NCBI GenBank assembly: GCA_022448995.1
Contig: JAKVCT010000020.1
Coordinates: 1 to 36,344, forward strand
From: Saprospiraceae bacterium
Lineage (GTDB): Bacteria; Bacteroidota; Bacteroidia; Chitinophagales; Saprospiraceae
Direction: 5' to 3'
Length of the DNA stretch: 36,344 nucleotides
The position numbers were made by a program, and so were the translations under genes. Shown here piece by piece: positions 1 through 8,740 of this stretch. Within the stretch, counting starts at the first letter, position 1. Each line of letters starts with the position of its first letter. The notes beneath the pieces were generated by a model. It was given only the letters and a program-made list of their open reading frames with translations. It searched no databases and was not told the DNA's origin.

Positions 1-384
1 CTCGCAACAAAGAAAAAATAAAATCCAAAATTTTATTGGGTTCTATTTTTCGAAACTCGCCTTTTCAGACAGCCCCTAATTAGTTTTTACTTTTTAGACC
101 GATCCTACTTTCATCTATGCACAAATCTTTGTACTTTTATAACCACTCACAAATTATAATTAAAAAGAACACTTCTCTTACTTTCCAAAAAGGTCTTCTA
201 GAAAGAATATAAACAAATACTTACTATCCATATTTTTATCAATTATATACAGAAAACCATAGTTTTGTAAACTCAATAATCTATTAATTCACAGAATATA
301 TTATTTTTCCCCTCCATAAAACGGAGTTAGATAAGAGTCTAGTAACAGATTAGACCCAATTTGTATTGTGATAAAATCTCGGTT
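1..384. other. Leading intergenic stretch, no gene seen
   Basis: This is AT-rich DNA before the first gene. No credible open reading frame, tRNA or strong hairpin is visible. A short motif at about 64-76 (cagacagcccct) is weakly like the GCTGTYTCAAA motif seen in other gaps of this window. No convincing TAnnTTTG promoter was found. The window edge may cut an upstream gene or regulatory region. Confidence 0.5.
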
Positions 385-3300
385 ATGAATTTAAAGATAA
401 TAGGAATTCTTAGTTTGCTTTGGTGCATGAGTATTGTAGTTTCAGTAGCTCAACCTACTGTAAATTTAGGAAATGATACGACCATTTGCGGAACTACACT
501 TTTATTAGATGCAGCAAATCCAGGCGCAGCTTTCTCTTGGCAAGATGGCTCTACCAACCAAACATTCACAGTTGCAACTTCAGGTATCTATTGGGTAGAT
601 GTAACCGATGGTGGAGGAACTACCCGAGATAGTATTGAGGTAACGCTTAATCCTACAGTTACATTTAGTCTTTCTGATACAAGTATTTGTGAAGGAAATT
701 ATGATATTCAAGTTAATGGAACAACTGGACCTAATATTTTCTATTTTTGGTGGGATGCTCCCACGGGAGGAACCATTCTCAACACTGGGATGAATTGGAG
801 TCAGTATTTTACAAGTTCGGTTAGTTATTATGTGGAATCTGCGTCTATTCTTGGAACAGATTCAGTAGGATTAGCTCAACCTAATCTGGCTGCAGGAGGT
901 TACTTCAATTTTGATCGAGGAATTGCATTTGATGTACTAGAAAGTTTAGTCTTAGAATCTGTTACGGTGTATTCACAAGGTACAGGAACAGTAGATGTAA
1001 GAATTACAGATAATATAGGTGCAACCGTTTATTTGGGTACGCATAATGTTACTGCAGGATCTAATATCTTGATGATTAATCAGCTACTACCTACAGGAAC
1101 AGATTACGATATCTTATTAGAAAATATACCATCTACAGCCAAGTGTTTTGTCCAAACTTCAGGCTCCAATTATAGTAGTCTAACTTATCCGTTTTTAGAT
1201 ATGACAAGTTCCTCTCTTCTAAGTTCAGGAGCAGGCTCACAACATGTCAACTTCTTTTTTAATTGGAAGGTACAACGTCTGGGTTGTACCTCAACACGCG
1301 ATCAGGTAAATATAACCGTATTGCCAACTCCACAGGTTAGTTTGCCCAGTGATACGTTCAGTTGTGGACTACCTATTGTTTTAGATGCTACATATCCAGG
1401 AGCAACCTATTCTTGGAGTACAGGAGCGAGTACTTCAGATATAACCTTATCTACTCCAGGAGCATCTCAGATTGTGGTAACTACTTCATTGGCAGGCTGT
1501 GATGATATAGATACTACTAATGTACTTATTGTGGGAGTACCTAATTTTACAGTGTCAGACACTAATATCTGTGAAGGGAGTTATACAATAGAGATACAAG
1601 GTGATACAGCAGATGGACTATTTTTATGGTGGGATGCTGCAGTTGGAGGTAATATACTTAATACAGGAACAAGTTTGAGTCAGTATTTTAATAACTCTAC
1701 TTCTTATTACATTGAATCCACTTCTGTCATTAACACAGATTCTGTAGGTTTGTCTGTGCCAGATTTTGGAGCAGGAAACTATTTTAATTTTAATCGAGGT
1801 ATTTTATTTGATGTATTAGAGAGCCTAATTTTAGAATCTGTCACTGTATATTCACAAGGTACAGGAACTGTAGACGTTCGTATTGTAGACGATATAGGAA
1901 CAACGGTATATTTAGGAACATATAATGTGGTTGCTGGGGCAAATATTCTGGATATAGGTAGTTTGTTAGTACCTGCAAATGATTATGCAATTACCTTAGA
2001 GAATATTTCTGCTGGTGCTAAGTGCTTTGTACAAACCTCAGGCTCTAATTATACCAATCTAACCTATCCTTTTTTGGATATGACGAGTTCAACCATTTCA
2101 GGCTCACAACATGTCAACTTCTTTTTTAATTGGAAGGTACAACGTCTAGGTTGTACTTCAATTAGAGAACAAGTAGATATTACGGTCTTACCAACACCCC
2201 AGCTGAATTTTCTTACAGACACTTTAGTCTGTGGAAATGAGATTGTTTTGGACGCGAGCGTTTCTGGTGCGAGTAGTTATCAATGGTGTTCAGGCGAAAC
2301 TACAAGTGCTATTACACTTACACAATCAGATTCTGTATGTTTAGTAGCAGGTATTGGTATTTGTGAGGACAGTGCGAGTATTCGTGTTACGATATTAGAT
2401 ACAGCTAATTTTGTGGTTACTGATATATCAACTTGTGGAGGTAATATTGATCTTATTGTTCAAGGTACACCTGATTATGAATATTTGTGGTGGGATGCAT
2501 CAAGCAATGGAAACTTTTTAGGTTTTGGAGATACCTTGAGTCAAATTCTATATGATACAGCTATCTATTACATTGAAGGTAATAGTGTTTTAGATACATT
2601 TATGGCAGGTCTGATTGATTATACAGCATTATCCCTCAACTCTAGTGCTTTCTTTTATGATTTACCAAGTGCATCGTTCTCAGAACGGGGGTTGCGCTTT
2701 GACGTACACCAAGAATTTTTATGGAAAAGTGTGAATATACCTGCTGATGGATACTTACAAGCAGAGATAGTACTTTATCGCAATGGTGCAGAAGTGTTGG
2801 GAACTCGAAGAAACTTAGAGTTTTTTACAGGAAACAATATTATCAGCCTAGATTGGTATTTAGAGGTGGACAATGGGTATGAAGTATTTTTAGAGAATCC
2901 ACAAGGTGGAGGTGGTTTGTTTATAGATAATCCTTTGACTAATAGCCAGTTTCCAAGTAATGATTTCGTGACAGTTAATGCAGGACTTCCTTTTAGCAAT
3001 CGTTATAATTATTTTTATGATTGGGTTTGTTTAGATTTAGCTTGTCCTACTTCTCGTCAGGTTATGAACGTAAATATTCTACCAACTCCTATACCTAATT
3101 TACCATCAGATACTATTATTTGTGGAACCAATTATACTTTAGACGTTACAGAAACTAATCCATTAACTACTTATACGTGGTCGACAGGTTCTAATAGTCC
3201 AATTTTATCACTTTCACAAGATATAACAGCTGTTGTTACCGTTACTATAGGTACTTGTACTGTAGTAGATAGTACAAGTTTAGTATTCACTGCACCTCCT

Positions 3301-6048
3301 CTCAGTGTTATCACACCCAATGATATTACCTTGTGTAAAGACACGGTTACTTTACATGCATCAGGAGATGCTTACACACATTTGTGGTATGATAATGAGT
3401 TTGCAGCAATACCTATTGGGGTCGGAGATTCTTTATTGTACAATGCTGAGGATTCTGTCCAGTTATGGGTTGAAGGTGTCAATTTTATTCAATCTTTAGA
3501 AACTTATGGACAAATAACCGACCAACCATTATCTGGAGGTTCCTATAATGATCCTAATGGTGGAGGGTATTCTAATCGGGGTATTATTTTCGATGTTACT
3601 AATCCTGTAGCTATTATTTTAGATGGGTTTACTATACATACAGATAATGTTGTCACTGCAGATATCCAATTGCGAAATAATTTAGGGCAAATACTCTACT
3701 CTATGACTGTAAATATGCAGGCAGGTCAAAATGATATTACGGTAAATTGGTTGATAGAAGAGGGGAATTCATATGAGTTATTACTACTAAATGCTACAGG
3801 AGGAAATATCTATGTTCGGGATCTTGGTACAACTAGCAATATGTTACACGCTTATGATGATATTGTAATTCAGTCTACCACACCATCTATTTTTGGAAAA
3901 TTCTACCATTACTTTTTTGATTGGAAGATCTCTACGCCGTCTTGTCCTACTCAGCGTTATAGTGTAGATGTAAATGTTTTACCGTTTCCTGAGTTGGATC
4001 TAGTAGCAGATACTGCAGCATGTGCAGCTTCTAGTGTAGGTATTCAAGCAACATCATTACCTTTACCGAATTACAGTTATGTTTGGAATACTGGAGCAAC
4101 GACCAATACAATCACAGTAGGTACTTCTGGATATTATACGGTAACCGCAAGTTATGATAACCTATGTGAAACAGAGAAAGATATTTTTGTTCAGGTATTA
4201 AATTTACCATCCACATTAGCTGCTCCAGATTTATCTATTTGTGCTTCTCAGACCGTAGATTTATTGAATGATCCAGCAGATGAAATTATTCTGTGGCAAG
4301 ATGATACAGGAAATCCTGTGTATATCAGTGCACCCTACAGTCCATTTGTGGACAGTAGTCAATTTTTCTATCCTCAAGCTTATGCTAAGGCCACAACTAG
4401 AGTAGGTTTGCAAGAAGCACCCATCGATGCTATTTATTTGAATAGCATTACAGGAAATACCTTTGATGTTTTCGAGTATACTGTTCTAGATTCTGTAGCT
4501 ATGTACATTGAAACTGGACCAGAAACCTTTGATATTGTATTGATGGATATAGCAGGAAATATACTAGAGACTACTACAGTGACTGTTGATATACCTAAAA
4601 CTAAGACATTTATTCCTTTAGGTTTTGTTATTCCGCCAGGTACAGGTTATAATTTGGTGTTTTCTAATGCATCCACTACACTCAAGTTTTTAGTAGATGT
4701 TTCTACTATACCTCCTTTAACCACTAGCTCGAATATTGCAACTCTAACAGGTTCTTCTTTAGGATATAATTACAGTAACTTTTATGATTGGCACTTTAGT
4801 TATGCTTACCCTACTTGTACTGTTGCGCCAGATACTTTTGCAGTTGATGTGGTGCTTCCTCTAGTGTTGAACGATTCAGTCTATGTATGTGATTCGCTTA
4901 TTTTGGATGTTTCAAGTCCTTTAGCTACTTCTTATAACTGGAGTACAGGAGCTACTACTCCTACAGAAGTATTGGTAGATGCTGGTATTTATAGTGTTAC
5001 TGTTTCAGACGGAGCAGGTTGTATTGCCATAGATACTATTACAATTGGTAAACCTATGGGAGTAGGTTTTCCTAGTAGTGGGGAAGTTTGTCAAGGAATT
5101 TTGACGACAGCTTATGAAGGTACTGGAGCAAGTTTTCAGTGGAGTACAGGTGATACTACTGAATTTATAACAGGGGTTCAAATCGGAAGCACATACACAG
5201 TGACTATTACTGCGGTGGATGGTTGTATTGTTACAGATCAAGTTACGATCACTGGACTAACGAGTGAGCCCCCTATTGATCTGACTCCACTTGGACAGAC
5301 CACTTTAGAAGGTTGTGATACCATTCAGATAGATGCTGGATTTGGTGGTTTAGGCTATGATTATGTATGGAGCAACGGAGATACAGGGCAGATTATTGAT
5401 GTGACACAGACCGGTTTCTACAGTGTAACAGTTACTACTCCAACAGGCTGTGTAGGATCAGACGGGGTTGATGTAGAGTTGATTAATTATCCAACAGCAT
5501 TTTTTGACTATAGTCTCTTACTACCTAATACCACCATTGTAGGATTTGATAACTTATCCCAAGATGCAACTTCTTATACTTGGTATATAGGAGATACAAC
5601 TAATGTAAATACTACATTTTCTCCAAACTTTCAGTTTCCTGTAGATAGCTGTTATGAAGTAACTCTGATAGCTGAAAATACCTGTGGAACAGATACCTTT
5701 AGTACTATAGTTGTGATAAACGTAGATTCTACTTTTTGTACTGATTCAGATACTTCAGATACAACTTCCATTGTACAATTAGCTGCTGTAGATCTATCTT
5801 GGAAAGTGTACCCTAATCCCAATAAAGGAACATTCTTTTTAGAGTATAAGGGGAAACAACTTCCAGATGGAATATTAAAAATTGTCGATCTGAGAGGGCA
5901 ACTCCTTTACCAAGAATTCCTATCTAATGTACACAAGGGAAGTGTATTAGAAATTCAATTAGCAGATTTACCTACAGGAGTTTATGTTCTACATTTACAC
6001 GAAAGTAAAGGTGATTTTATTGAACGATTCATCATTCAACGAGAATAG
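385..6048 (+). CDS. Giant T9SS-secreted modular adhesin-like protein
   Basis: The protein has 1,887 residues starting at ATG 385. An in-frame TTG at 361 is rejected because the signal peptide (MNLKIIGILSLLWCMSIVVS) begins at the ATG. Residues of about 23-1490 form five paralogous modules of about 290 residues, starting near nt 451, 1323, 2190, 3081 and 3982. Each has an Ig-like part (DT.xCG, LDA, WSTG) with paired cysteines. A beta-rich jelly-roll-like part follows (WWDA, RGI.FDV, SVTVYS, VDVRI) and closes with a FFFNWK/FYDWK motif and a cysteine. Three further Ig-like repeats follow at about nt 4852-5480, then a PKD-like domain at about 5500-5740. The C-terminus (5800-6045: WKVYPNPNKGTFFLEYKG, LYQEF, LPTGVYVLHL) is a type A T9SS sorting domain. 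A cell-surface or released adhesive role is inferred; the ligand is unknown. A strong terminator follows at 6080. Confidence 0.9.
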   Translation: MNLKIIGILSLLWCMSIVVSVAQPTVNLGNDTTICGTTLLLDAANPGAAFSWQDGSTNQTFTVATSGIYWVDVTDGGGTTRDSIEVTLNPTVTFSLSDTSICEGNYDIQVNGTTGPNIFYFWWDAPTGGTILNTGMNWSQYFTSSVSYYVESASILGTDSVGLAQPNLAAGGYFNFDRGIAFDVLESLVLESVTVYSQGTGTVDVRITDNIGATVYLGTHNVTAGSNILMINQLLPTGTDYDILLENIPSTAKCFVQTSGSNYSSLTYPFLDMTSSSLLSSGAGSQHVNFFFNWKVQRLGCTSTRDQVNITVLPTPQVSLPSDTFSCGLPIVLDATYPGATYSWSTGASTSDITLSTPGASQIVVTTSLAGCDDIDTTNVLIVGVPNFTVSDTNICEGSYTIEIQGDTADGLFLWWDAAVGGNILNTGTSLSQYFNNSTSYYIESTSVINTDSVGLSVPDFGAGNYFNFNRGILFDVLESLILESVTVYSQGTGTVDVRIVDDIGTTVYLGTYNVVAGANILDIGSLLVPANDYAITLENISAGAKCFVQTSGSNYTNLTYPFLDMTSSTISGSQHVNFFFNWKVQRLGCTSIREQVDITVLPTPQLNFLTDTLVCGNEIVLDASVSGASSYQWCSGETTSAITLTQSDSVCLVAGIGICEDSASIRVTILDTANFVVTDISTCGGNIDLIVQGTPDYEYLWWDASSNGNFLGFGDTLSQILYDTAIYYIEGNSVLDTFMAGLIDYTALSLNSSAFFYDLPSASFSERGLRFDVHQEFLWKSVNIPADGYLQAEIVLYRNGAEVLGTRRNLEFFTGNNIISLDWYLEVDNGYEVFLENPQGGGGLFIDNPLTNSQFPSNDFVTVNAGLPFSNRYNYFYDWVCLDLACPTSRQVMNVNILPTPIPNLPSDTIICGTNYTLDVTETNPLTTYTWSTGSNSPILSLSQDITAVVTVTIGTCTVVDSTSLVFTAPPLSVITPNDITLCKDTVTLHASGDAYTHLWYDNEFAAIPIGVGDSLLYNAEDSVQLWVEGVNFIQSLETYGQITDQPLSGGSYNDPNGGGYSNRGIIFDVTNPVAIILDGFTIHTDNVVTADIQLRNNLGQILYSMTVNMQAGQNDITVNWLIEEGNSYELLLLNATGGNIYVRDLGTTSNMLHAYDDIVIQSTTPSIFGKFYHYFFDWKISTPSCPTQRYSVDVNVLPFPELDLVADTAACAASSVGIQATSLPLPNYSYVWNTGATTNTITVGTSGYYTVTASYDNLCETEKDIFVQVLNLPSTLAAPDLSICASQTVDLLNDPADEIILWQDDTGNPVYISAPYSPFVDSSQFFYPQAYAKATTRVGLQEAPIDAIYLNSITGNTFDVFEYTVLDSVAMYIETGPETFDIVLMDIAGNILETTTVTVDIPKTKTFIPLGFVIPPGTGYNLVFSNASTTLKFLVDVSTIPPLTTSSNIATLTGSSLGYNYSNFYDWHFSYAYPTCTVAPDTFAVDVVLPLVLNDSVYVCDSLILDVSSPLATSYNWSTGATTPTEVLVDAGIYSVTVSDGAGCIAIDTITIGKPMGVGFPSSGEVCQGILTTAYEGTGASFQWSTGDTTEFITGVQIGSTYTVTITAVDGCIVTDQVTITGLTSEPPIDLTPLGQTTLEGCDTIQIDAGFGGLGYDYVWSNGDTGQIIDVTQTGFYSVTVTTPTGCVGSDGVDVELINYPTAFFDYSLLLPNTTIVGFDNLSQDATSYTWYIGDTTNVNTTFSPNFQFPVDSCYEVTLIAENTCGTDTFSTIVVINVDSTFCTDSDTSDTTSIVQLAAVDLSWKVYPNPNKGTFFLEYKGKQLPDGILKIVDLRGQLLYQEFLSNVHKGSVLEIQLADLPTGVYVLHLHESKGDFIERFIIQRE
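451..4854 (+). repeat. Five in-gene repeats of about 870-900 bp
   Basis: Five coding modules start at about nt 451, 1323, 2190, 3081 and 3982, so the period is about 870-900 bp. Modules 1 and 2 are the most alike and share almost identical DNA, for example the stretches around 1230-1297 and 2097-2164 that encode SQHVNFFFNWKVQRLGCTS. This indicates recent duplication or gene conversion. Modules 3-5 have diverged, with mainly the motif skeleton kept. Confidence 0.85.
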
Positions 6049-6079
6049 ATTCATCAAAATAATATAATATATTCAATCT

Positions 6080-6131
6080 AAAGTCTTAGTGCTCTAGGAG
6101 ATAGCTCTCCAAAAAGCGCTAAGACTTTTGT
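6080..6131 (+). terminator. Rho-independent terminator after the T9SS gene
   Basis: Left arm aaagtcttagtgct (6080-6093) pairs with agcgctaagacttt (6115-6128) over 14 positions, one of them a G-T wobble. A nested small hairpin (ggaga/tctcc) lies in the loop. A short T-rich tail (ttttgttt) follows. It lies 32 bp after the stop codon and separates the adhesin gene from the glycan-export genes. Confidence 0.8.
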
Positions 6132-6306
6132 TTCTTCGGAAAAGATTGTCTAGTTTTGGGGCGCAAAATTGGGAGGGATCACCACCCAAATAAGTAAGTA
6201 GTAGGTATTTAGGTTTTATAAAAATAAAAAAACACACTTTAGTTACACTACTTGCCGTTTTAAGATGTATCCTATTCTATTTTACTATACATGAATTATT
6301 ACTAGA

Positions 6307-7131
6307 ATGAAAATAATCATAAAGCCATCAAGCGGTGCAGGACTCAATTTGAGAGAACTTTTTCAGTACAAGGAACTACTATGGACACTGACTTATAAAG
6401 ATATACGTGTCAAGTACGCACAAACAATTATTGGTTTTTTGTGGGCTGTAGTAAATCCATTGTTTTCTTTGGTTATCCTTTCTTTTGTTTTTGGAACAGT
6501 AGCTAATGTTGCTGTAGAAGGAGCAGGAGGAGAACCTGTACCACATATTGTATATACCATTGCAGGGTTATGTGGTTGGCAGTATTTTTCGGAAGTACTT
6601 TCACAGGCAGGAACTTCTATTATTGGAGCGCAAAATATGGTCAAAAAGATTTATTTTCCTCGATTAATTATTCCTTTATCCAAAGCAATTACAGCATTTA
6701 TAGATTTTGCGGTTGTCATTATCATTATGATTATCTGCATGATCATTTACCAATATCCCCCAAGTTCTAATATTGTTTATTTTCCTCTATTTTTCTTGAT
6801 TGCTGTTATATCTGGATTAGCTGCAGGAATATGGATGAGTGCTTTAACTATTCGCTTTCGCGATTTCAAGCATATTACTCCTTTATTATTACGTGTAGGG
6901 ATGTTTGCAACACCTATTGCTTATCCTGCTAGTTCTGTTCCTGAAAAATACCAAATGTTCTTTTATATGAATCCTATGGCAGGTGTGGTTGAAGGAATGC
7001 GTTGGAGTATTGTGGGAGGACCAGATTTGAATCCTATGGCTTATATGTCCTTTGGGGTTATTATTATTCTTTTCATTTTCGGATTACTCTATTTTAGAAG
7101 AGTAGAGACTGTAATGGCAGATATTTTGTAA
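6307..7131 (+). CDS. ABC-2 type polysaccharide export permease (Wzm-like)
   Basis: This 274-residue integral membrane protein is the usual length of Wzm/TagG/KpsM-type permeases. It has about six hydrophobic helices (around residues 42-66, 84-100, 130-150, 157-180, 195-215 and 245-265). Family features include the N-terminal amphipathic segment with YKDIRVKYAQT, the FLWAVVNPL motif at the first helix, and KKIYFPRLIIPLSK in the middle. It should form the inner-membrane channel for a lipid-linked glycan, driven by the ATPase at 7495. Permease and ATPase genes are normally adjacent. Here a 328-bp inverted-repeat element (7151-7478) separates them. The substrate cannot be read from the sequence, but the downstream transferases suggest a surface glycan such as O-antigen. 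Confidence 0.88.
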   Translation: MKIIIKPSSGAGLNLRELFQYKELLWTLTYKDIRVKYAQTIIGFLWAVVNPLFSLVILSFVFGTVANVAVEGAGGEPVPHIVYTIAGLCGWQYFSEVLSQAGTSIIGAQNMVKKIYFPRLIIPLSKAITAFIDFAVVIIIMIICMIIYQYPPSSNIVYFPLFFLIAVISGLAAGIWMSALTIRFRDFKHITPLLLRVGMFATPIAYPASSVPEKYQMFFYMNPMAGVVEGMRWSIVGGPDLNPMAYMSFGVIIILFIFGLLYFRRVETVMADIL

Positions 7132-7150
7132 ACAAATTGCATATTGATTA

Positions 7151-7478
7151 TAAGTAGCTAGTCACAATTATTTTGTATTTAATTCAATTAGTCTTTTTGT
7201 GCTGGACTTTGTTAAAAAGCCTCCGAGATGGCTTGCTCCAGTGGAGCAAAGGAGAAGGCAATGAGTTATGGTGGCCGCAGAGCCTGTCACACTAGTTGGC
7301 TTTGCCTCTGACCGCTTCGTGGGCTATTCCTACGTTTAACTTTGTTGAGCCATTCGGGTTTTTTGCCTTGTTCACCACCAAAAACTTTTATGAATTTGCT
7401 TTGCAGAGCCCTTCGGGGTTTACTTCGCAGAGCCCTTCGGGGTTATTTATTACAAAAATAATTATGCCCACCTACTTA
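7151..7478. mobile_element. Family I terminal-inverted-repeat element, copy A (328 bp)
   Basis: The left end TAAGTAGCTAGTCACAATTA (7151-7170) mirrors the right end, whose reverse complement starts TAAGTAGGTGGGCATAATTA. The similarity continues for about 30 bp, including TTTTGTA. Both ends are flanked by or begin with TA, as expected for a TA-target element, though no longer target duplication is visible. The inside holds a 7-bp hairpin (ttgctccagtggagcaa) and two head-to-tail 24-bp units at 7399-7422 and 7423-7446. It contains no transposase; a 64-residue ORF inside it is not credible. It lies between the permease and ATPase genes and ends 2 bp before the ATPase Shine-Dalgarno sequence. Confidence 0.7.
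7399..7446 (+). repeat. Tandem pair of 24-bp core units
   Basis: Two consecutive 24-bp units (7399-7422 and 7423-7446) match at all but a few positions and share the core GCAGAGCCCTTCGGGGTT. The same unit recurs at 11850-11897 (twice, in tandem), at 13797-13820, in the forward sense at about 27076-27099, and in reverse complement at about 36168-36190. Confidence 0.85.
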
Positions 7479-7480
7479 TC

Positions 7481-7486
7481 AAGGAG
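7481..7486 (+). promoter_or_regulatory. Shine-Dalgarno site of the Wzt-like gene
   Basis: AAGGAG lies 8 bases before ATG 7495 and fixes this start. Strong Shine-Dalgarno sites are not common in Bacteroidota, so this one stands out. The upstream inverted-repeat element stops just before it. Confidence 0.65.
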
Positions 7487-7494
7487 TTAAGTTT

Positions 7495-8739
7495 ATGTCA
7501 AACAATATTATTAAAGTAGATAACGTATCAAAGAAATTTGAGTTGGGAGTAATCGGAAGTGGGTCATTTCGTGAGTCGTTCACTAATGGCTTATACCGTT
7601 TATTAGGGCGTAATCCCAAGGCAAGTTCTAAAGACTTTTGGGCGCTTAAAGACGTTTCTTTTGATGTAAAAGAAGGAGCTGCTATAGGTGTAATTGGACG
7701 TAATGGGGCTGGAAAAAGTACCTTACTTAAAGTATTATCTAGGATTACTGCTCCAACCAAGGGACGAATAGAAATCAATGGTCGAATTGCATCTTTGTTG
7801 GAGGTAGGTACTGGATTCCATCCAGAGTTGACAGGTCGAGAAAATATATTTCTCAATGGAGCTATTCTAGGAATGACTAGAGCCGAAATTCGTAAGAAAT
7901 TTGATGAAATTGTTGATTTTTCGGGAGTCGAGCAATTTTTAGAAACTCCCGTAAAACGATATTCTTCAGGAATGTATGTTCGTTTAGCTTTTGCTGTAGC
8001 TGCGCATTTAGAACCAGAAATACTGGTAATTGATGAAGTTTTGGCCGTAGGAGACACAGAATTCCAGAAGAAATGTCTAGGAAAAATGGGGGAAGTTGCT
8101 CAAGGAGGGCGTACTGTATTATTTGTAAGTCATAATATGGGAGCTGTCCGAACGCTTTGTGAGGAAGTGATTGTAATGGATAAAGGACAAAAGATATTTC
8201 AAGGAGATGTAGAGAAAGGAGTAAATATGTACCTGGGAGTAGCTAATCAAAATATGTCAGAGGATGGTCAAGTAAAATGGGACTTGAATCATGCTATTGG
8301 AGAGGAAGAAATGAAGTTGACAGGAGTGCGTCTACAAGATAGTTTAGGTAATATCCGTTCTACCTTTTCTACTTCAGAAGAAATAGAATTACACATAGAT
8401 TATTTCCTGACTGAACCAATGGTTAATATGCGTGTGAATATTCGGGTATTGACAGGAGACGATCAAATTCTATTTTCAGGAAGTACACATGACGCTGAAC
8501 CTCACAAAAAAGAAAAGGGATATCACACTTGTTCTACAAGATTTCCCAAGGACTTATTTAATGAAGGAGTGTATAAAATTTGGCTCAAAGCAGGAAGTCC
8601 CGGTTACAAAGAATTAATTGCTGGGCAGATTTATCTAAGGTTTAATACAGAAAAATACACAAGTTCTGGCTCTATGTTCACAAGCAAAATGCCAGGACAT
8701 ATTGCACCCTTACTAGATTGGAAAATAGAAAGTTTATAA
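7495..8739 (+). CDS. ABC transporter ATPase for polysaccharide export (Wzt-like)
   Basis: The protein has 414 residues. The nucleotide-binding domain covers about residues 1-250, with Walker A GRNGAGKS at 68-75, signature YSSGM at 156-160, Walker B ILVIDE at 176-181 and the H-loop SH at 212-213. The motif LLEVGTGFHPELTGRENIFL is typical of the KpsT/TagH/Wzt branch. Residues of about 255-414 form an extra C-terminal domain like that of Wzt proteins, which in characterised systems recognises the terminal modification of the glycan. It should energise the permease at 6307. The gene leads a tight run with the sulfotransferase and two glycosyltransferases (1-bp gap to the next ATG). The C-terminal domain may read a terminal sugar or sulfate added by these neighbours; that is inference. 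Confidence 0.92.
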   Translation: MSNNIIKVDNVSKKFELGVIGSGSFRESFTNGLYRLLGRNPKASSKDFWALKDVSFDVKEGAAIGVIGRNGAGKSTLLKVLSRITAPTKGRIEINGRIASLLEVGTGFHPELTGRENIFLNGAILGMTRAEIRKKFDEIVDFSGVEQFLETPVKRYSSGMYVRLAFAVAAHLEPEILVIDEVLAVGDTEFQKKCLGKMGEVAQGGRTVLFVSHNMGAVRTLCEEVIVMDKGQKIFQGDVEKGVNMYLGVANQNMSEDGQVKWDLNHAIGEEEMKLTGVRLQDSLGNIRSTFSTSEEIELHIDYFLTEPMVNMRVNIRVLTGDDQILFSGSTHDAEPHKKEKGYHTCSTRFPKDLFNEGVYKIWLKAGSPGYKELIAGQIYLRFNTEKYTSSGSMFTSKMPGHIAPLLDWKIESL

Positions 8740-8740
8740 T

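Noticed and set aside
6190-6215. TAAGTAAGTAGTAGG near the wzm leader as another family I end
   Set aside because: No mirrored partner and no inner similarity to copies A-D were found nearby.
7399-7446. Tandem 24-bp units as a CRISPR array
   Set aside because: There are only two directly abutting units, with no spacers and no cas genes in the window.
7296-7490. 64-residue plus-strand frame inside element A
   Set aside because: It lies wholly within the inverted-repeat element, it is built in part from the 24-bp repeats (QSPSGF/SQSPSGL), and the frame is not preserved in the other copies.
7479-8057. 192-residue minus-strand frame opposite the Wzt-like gene
   Set aside because: The plus strand here carries Walker A, signature and Walker B motifs of an ABC ATPase, so the minus-strand frame is a shadow.
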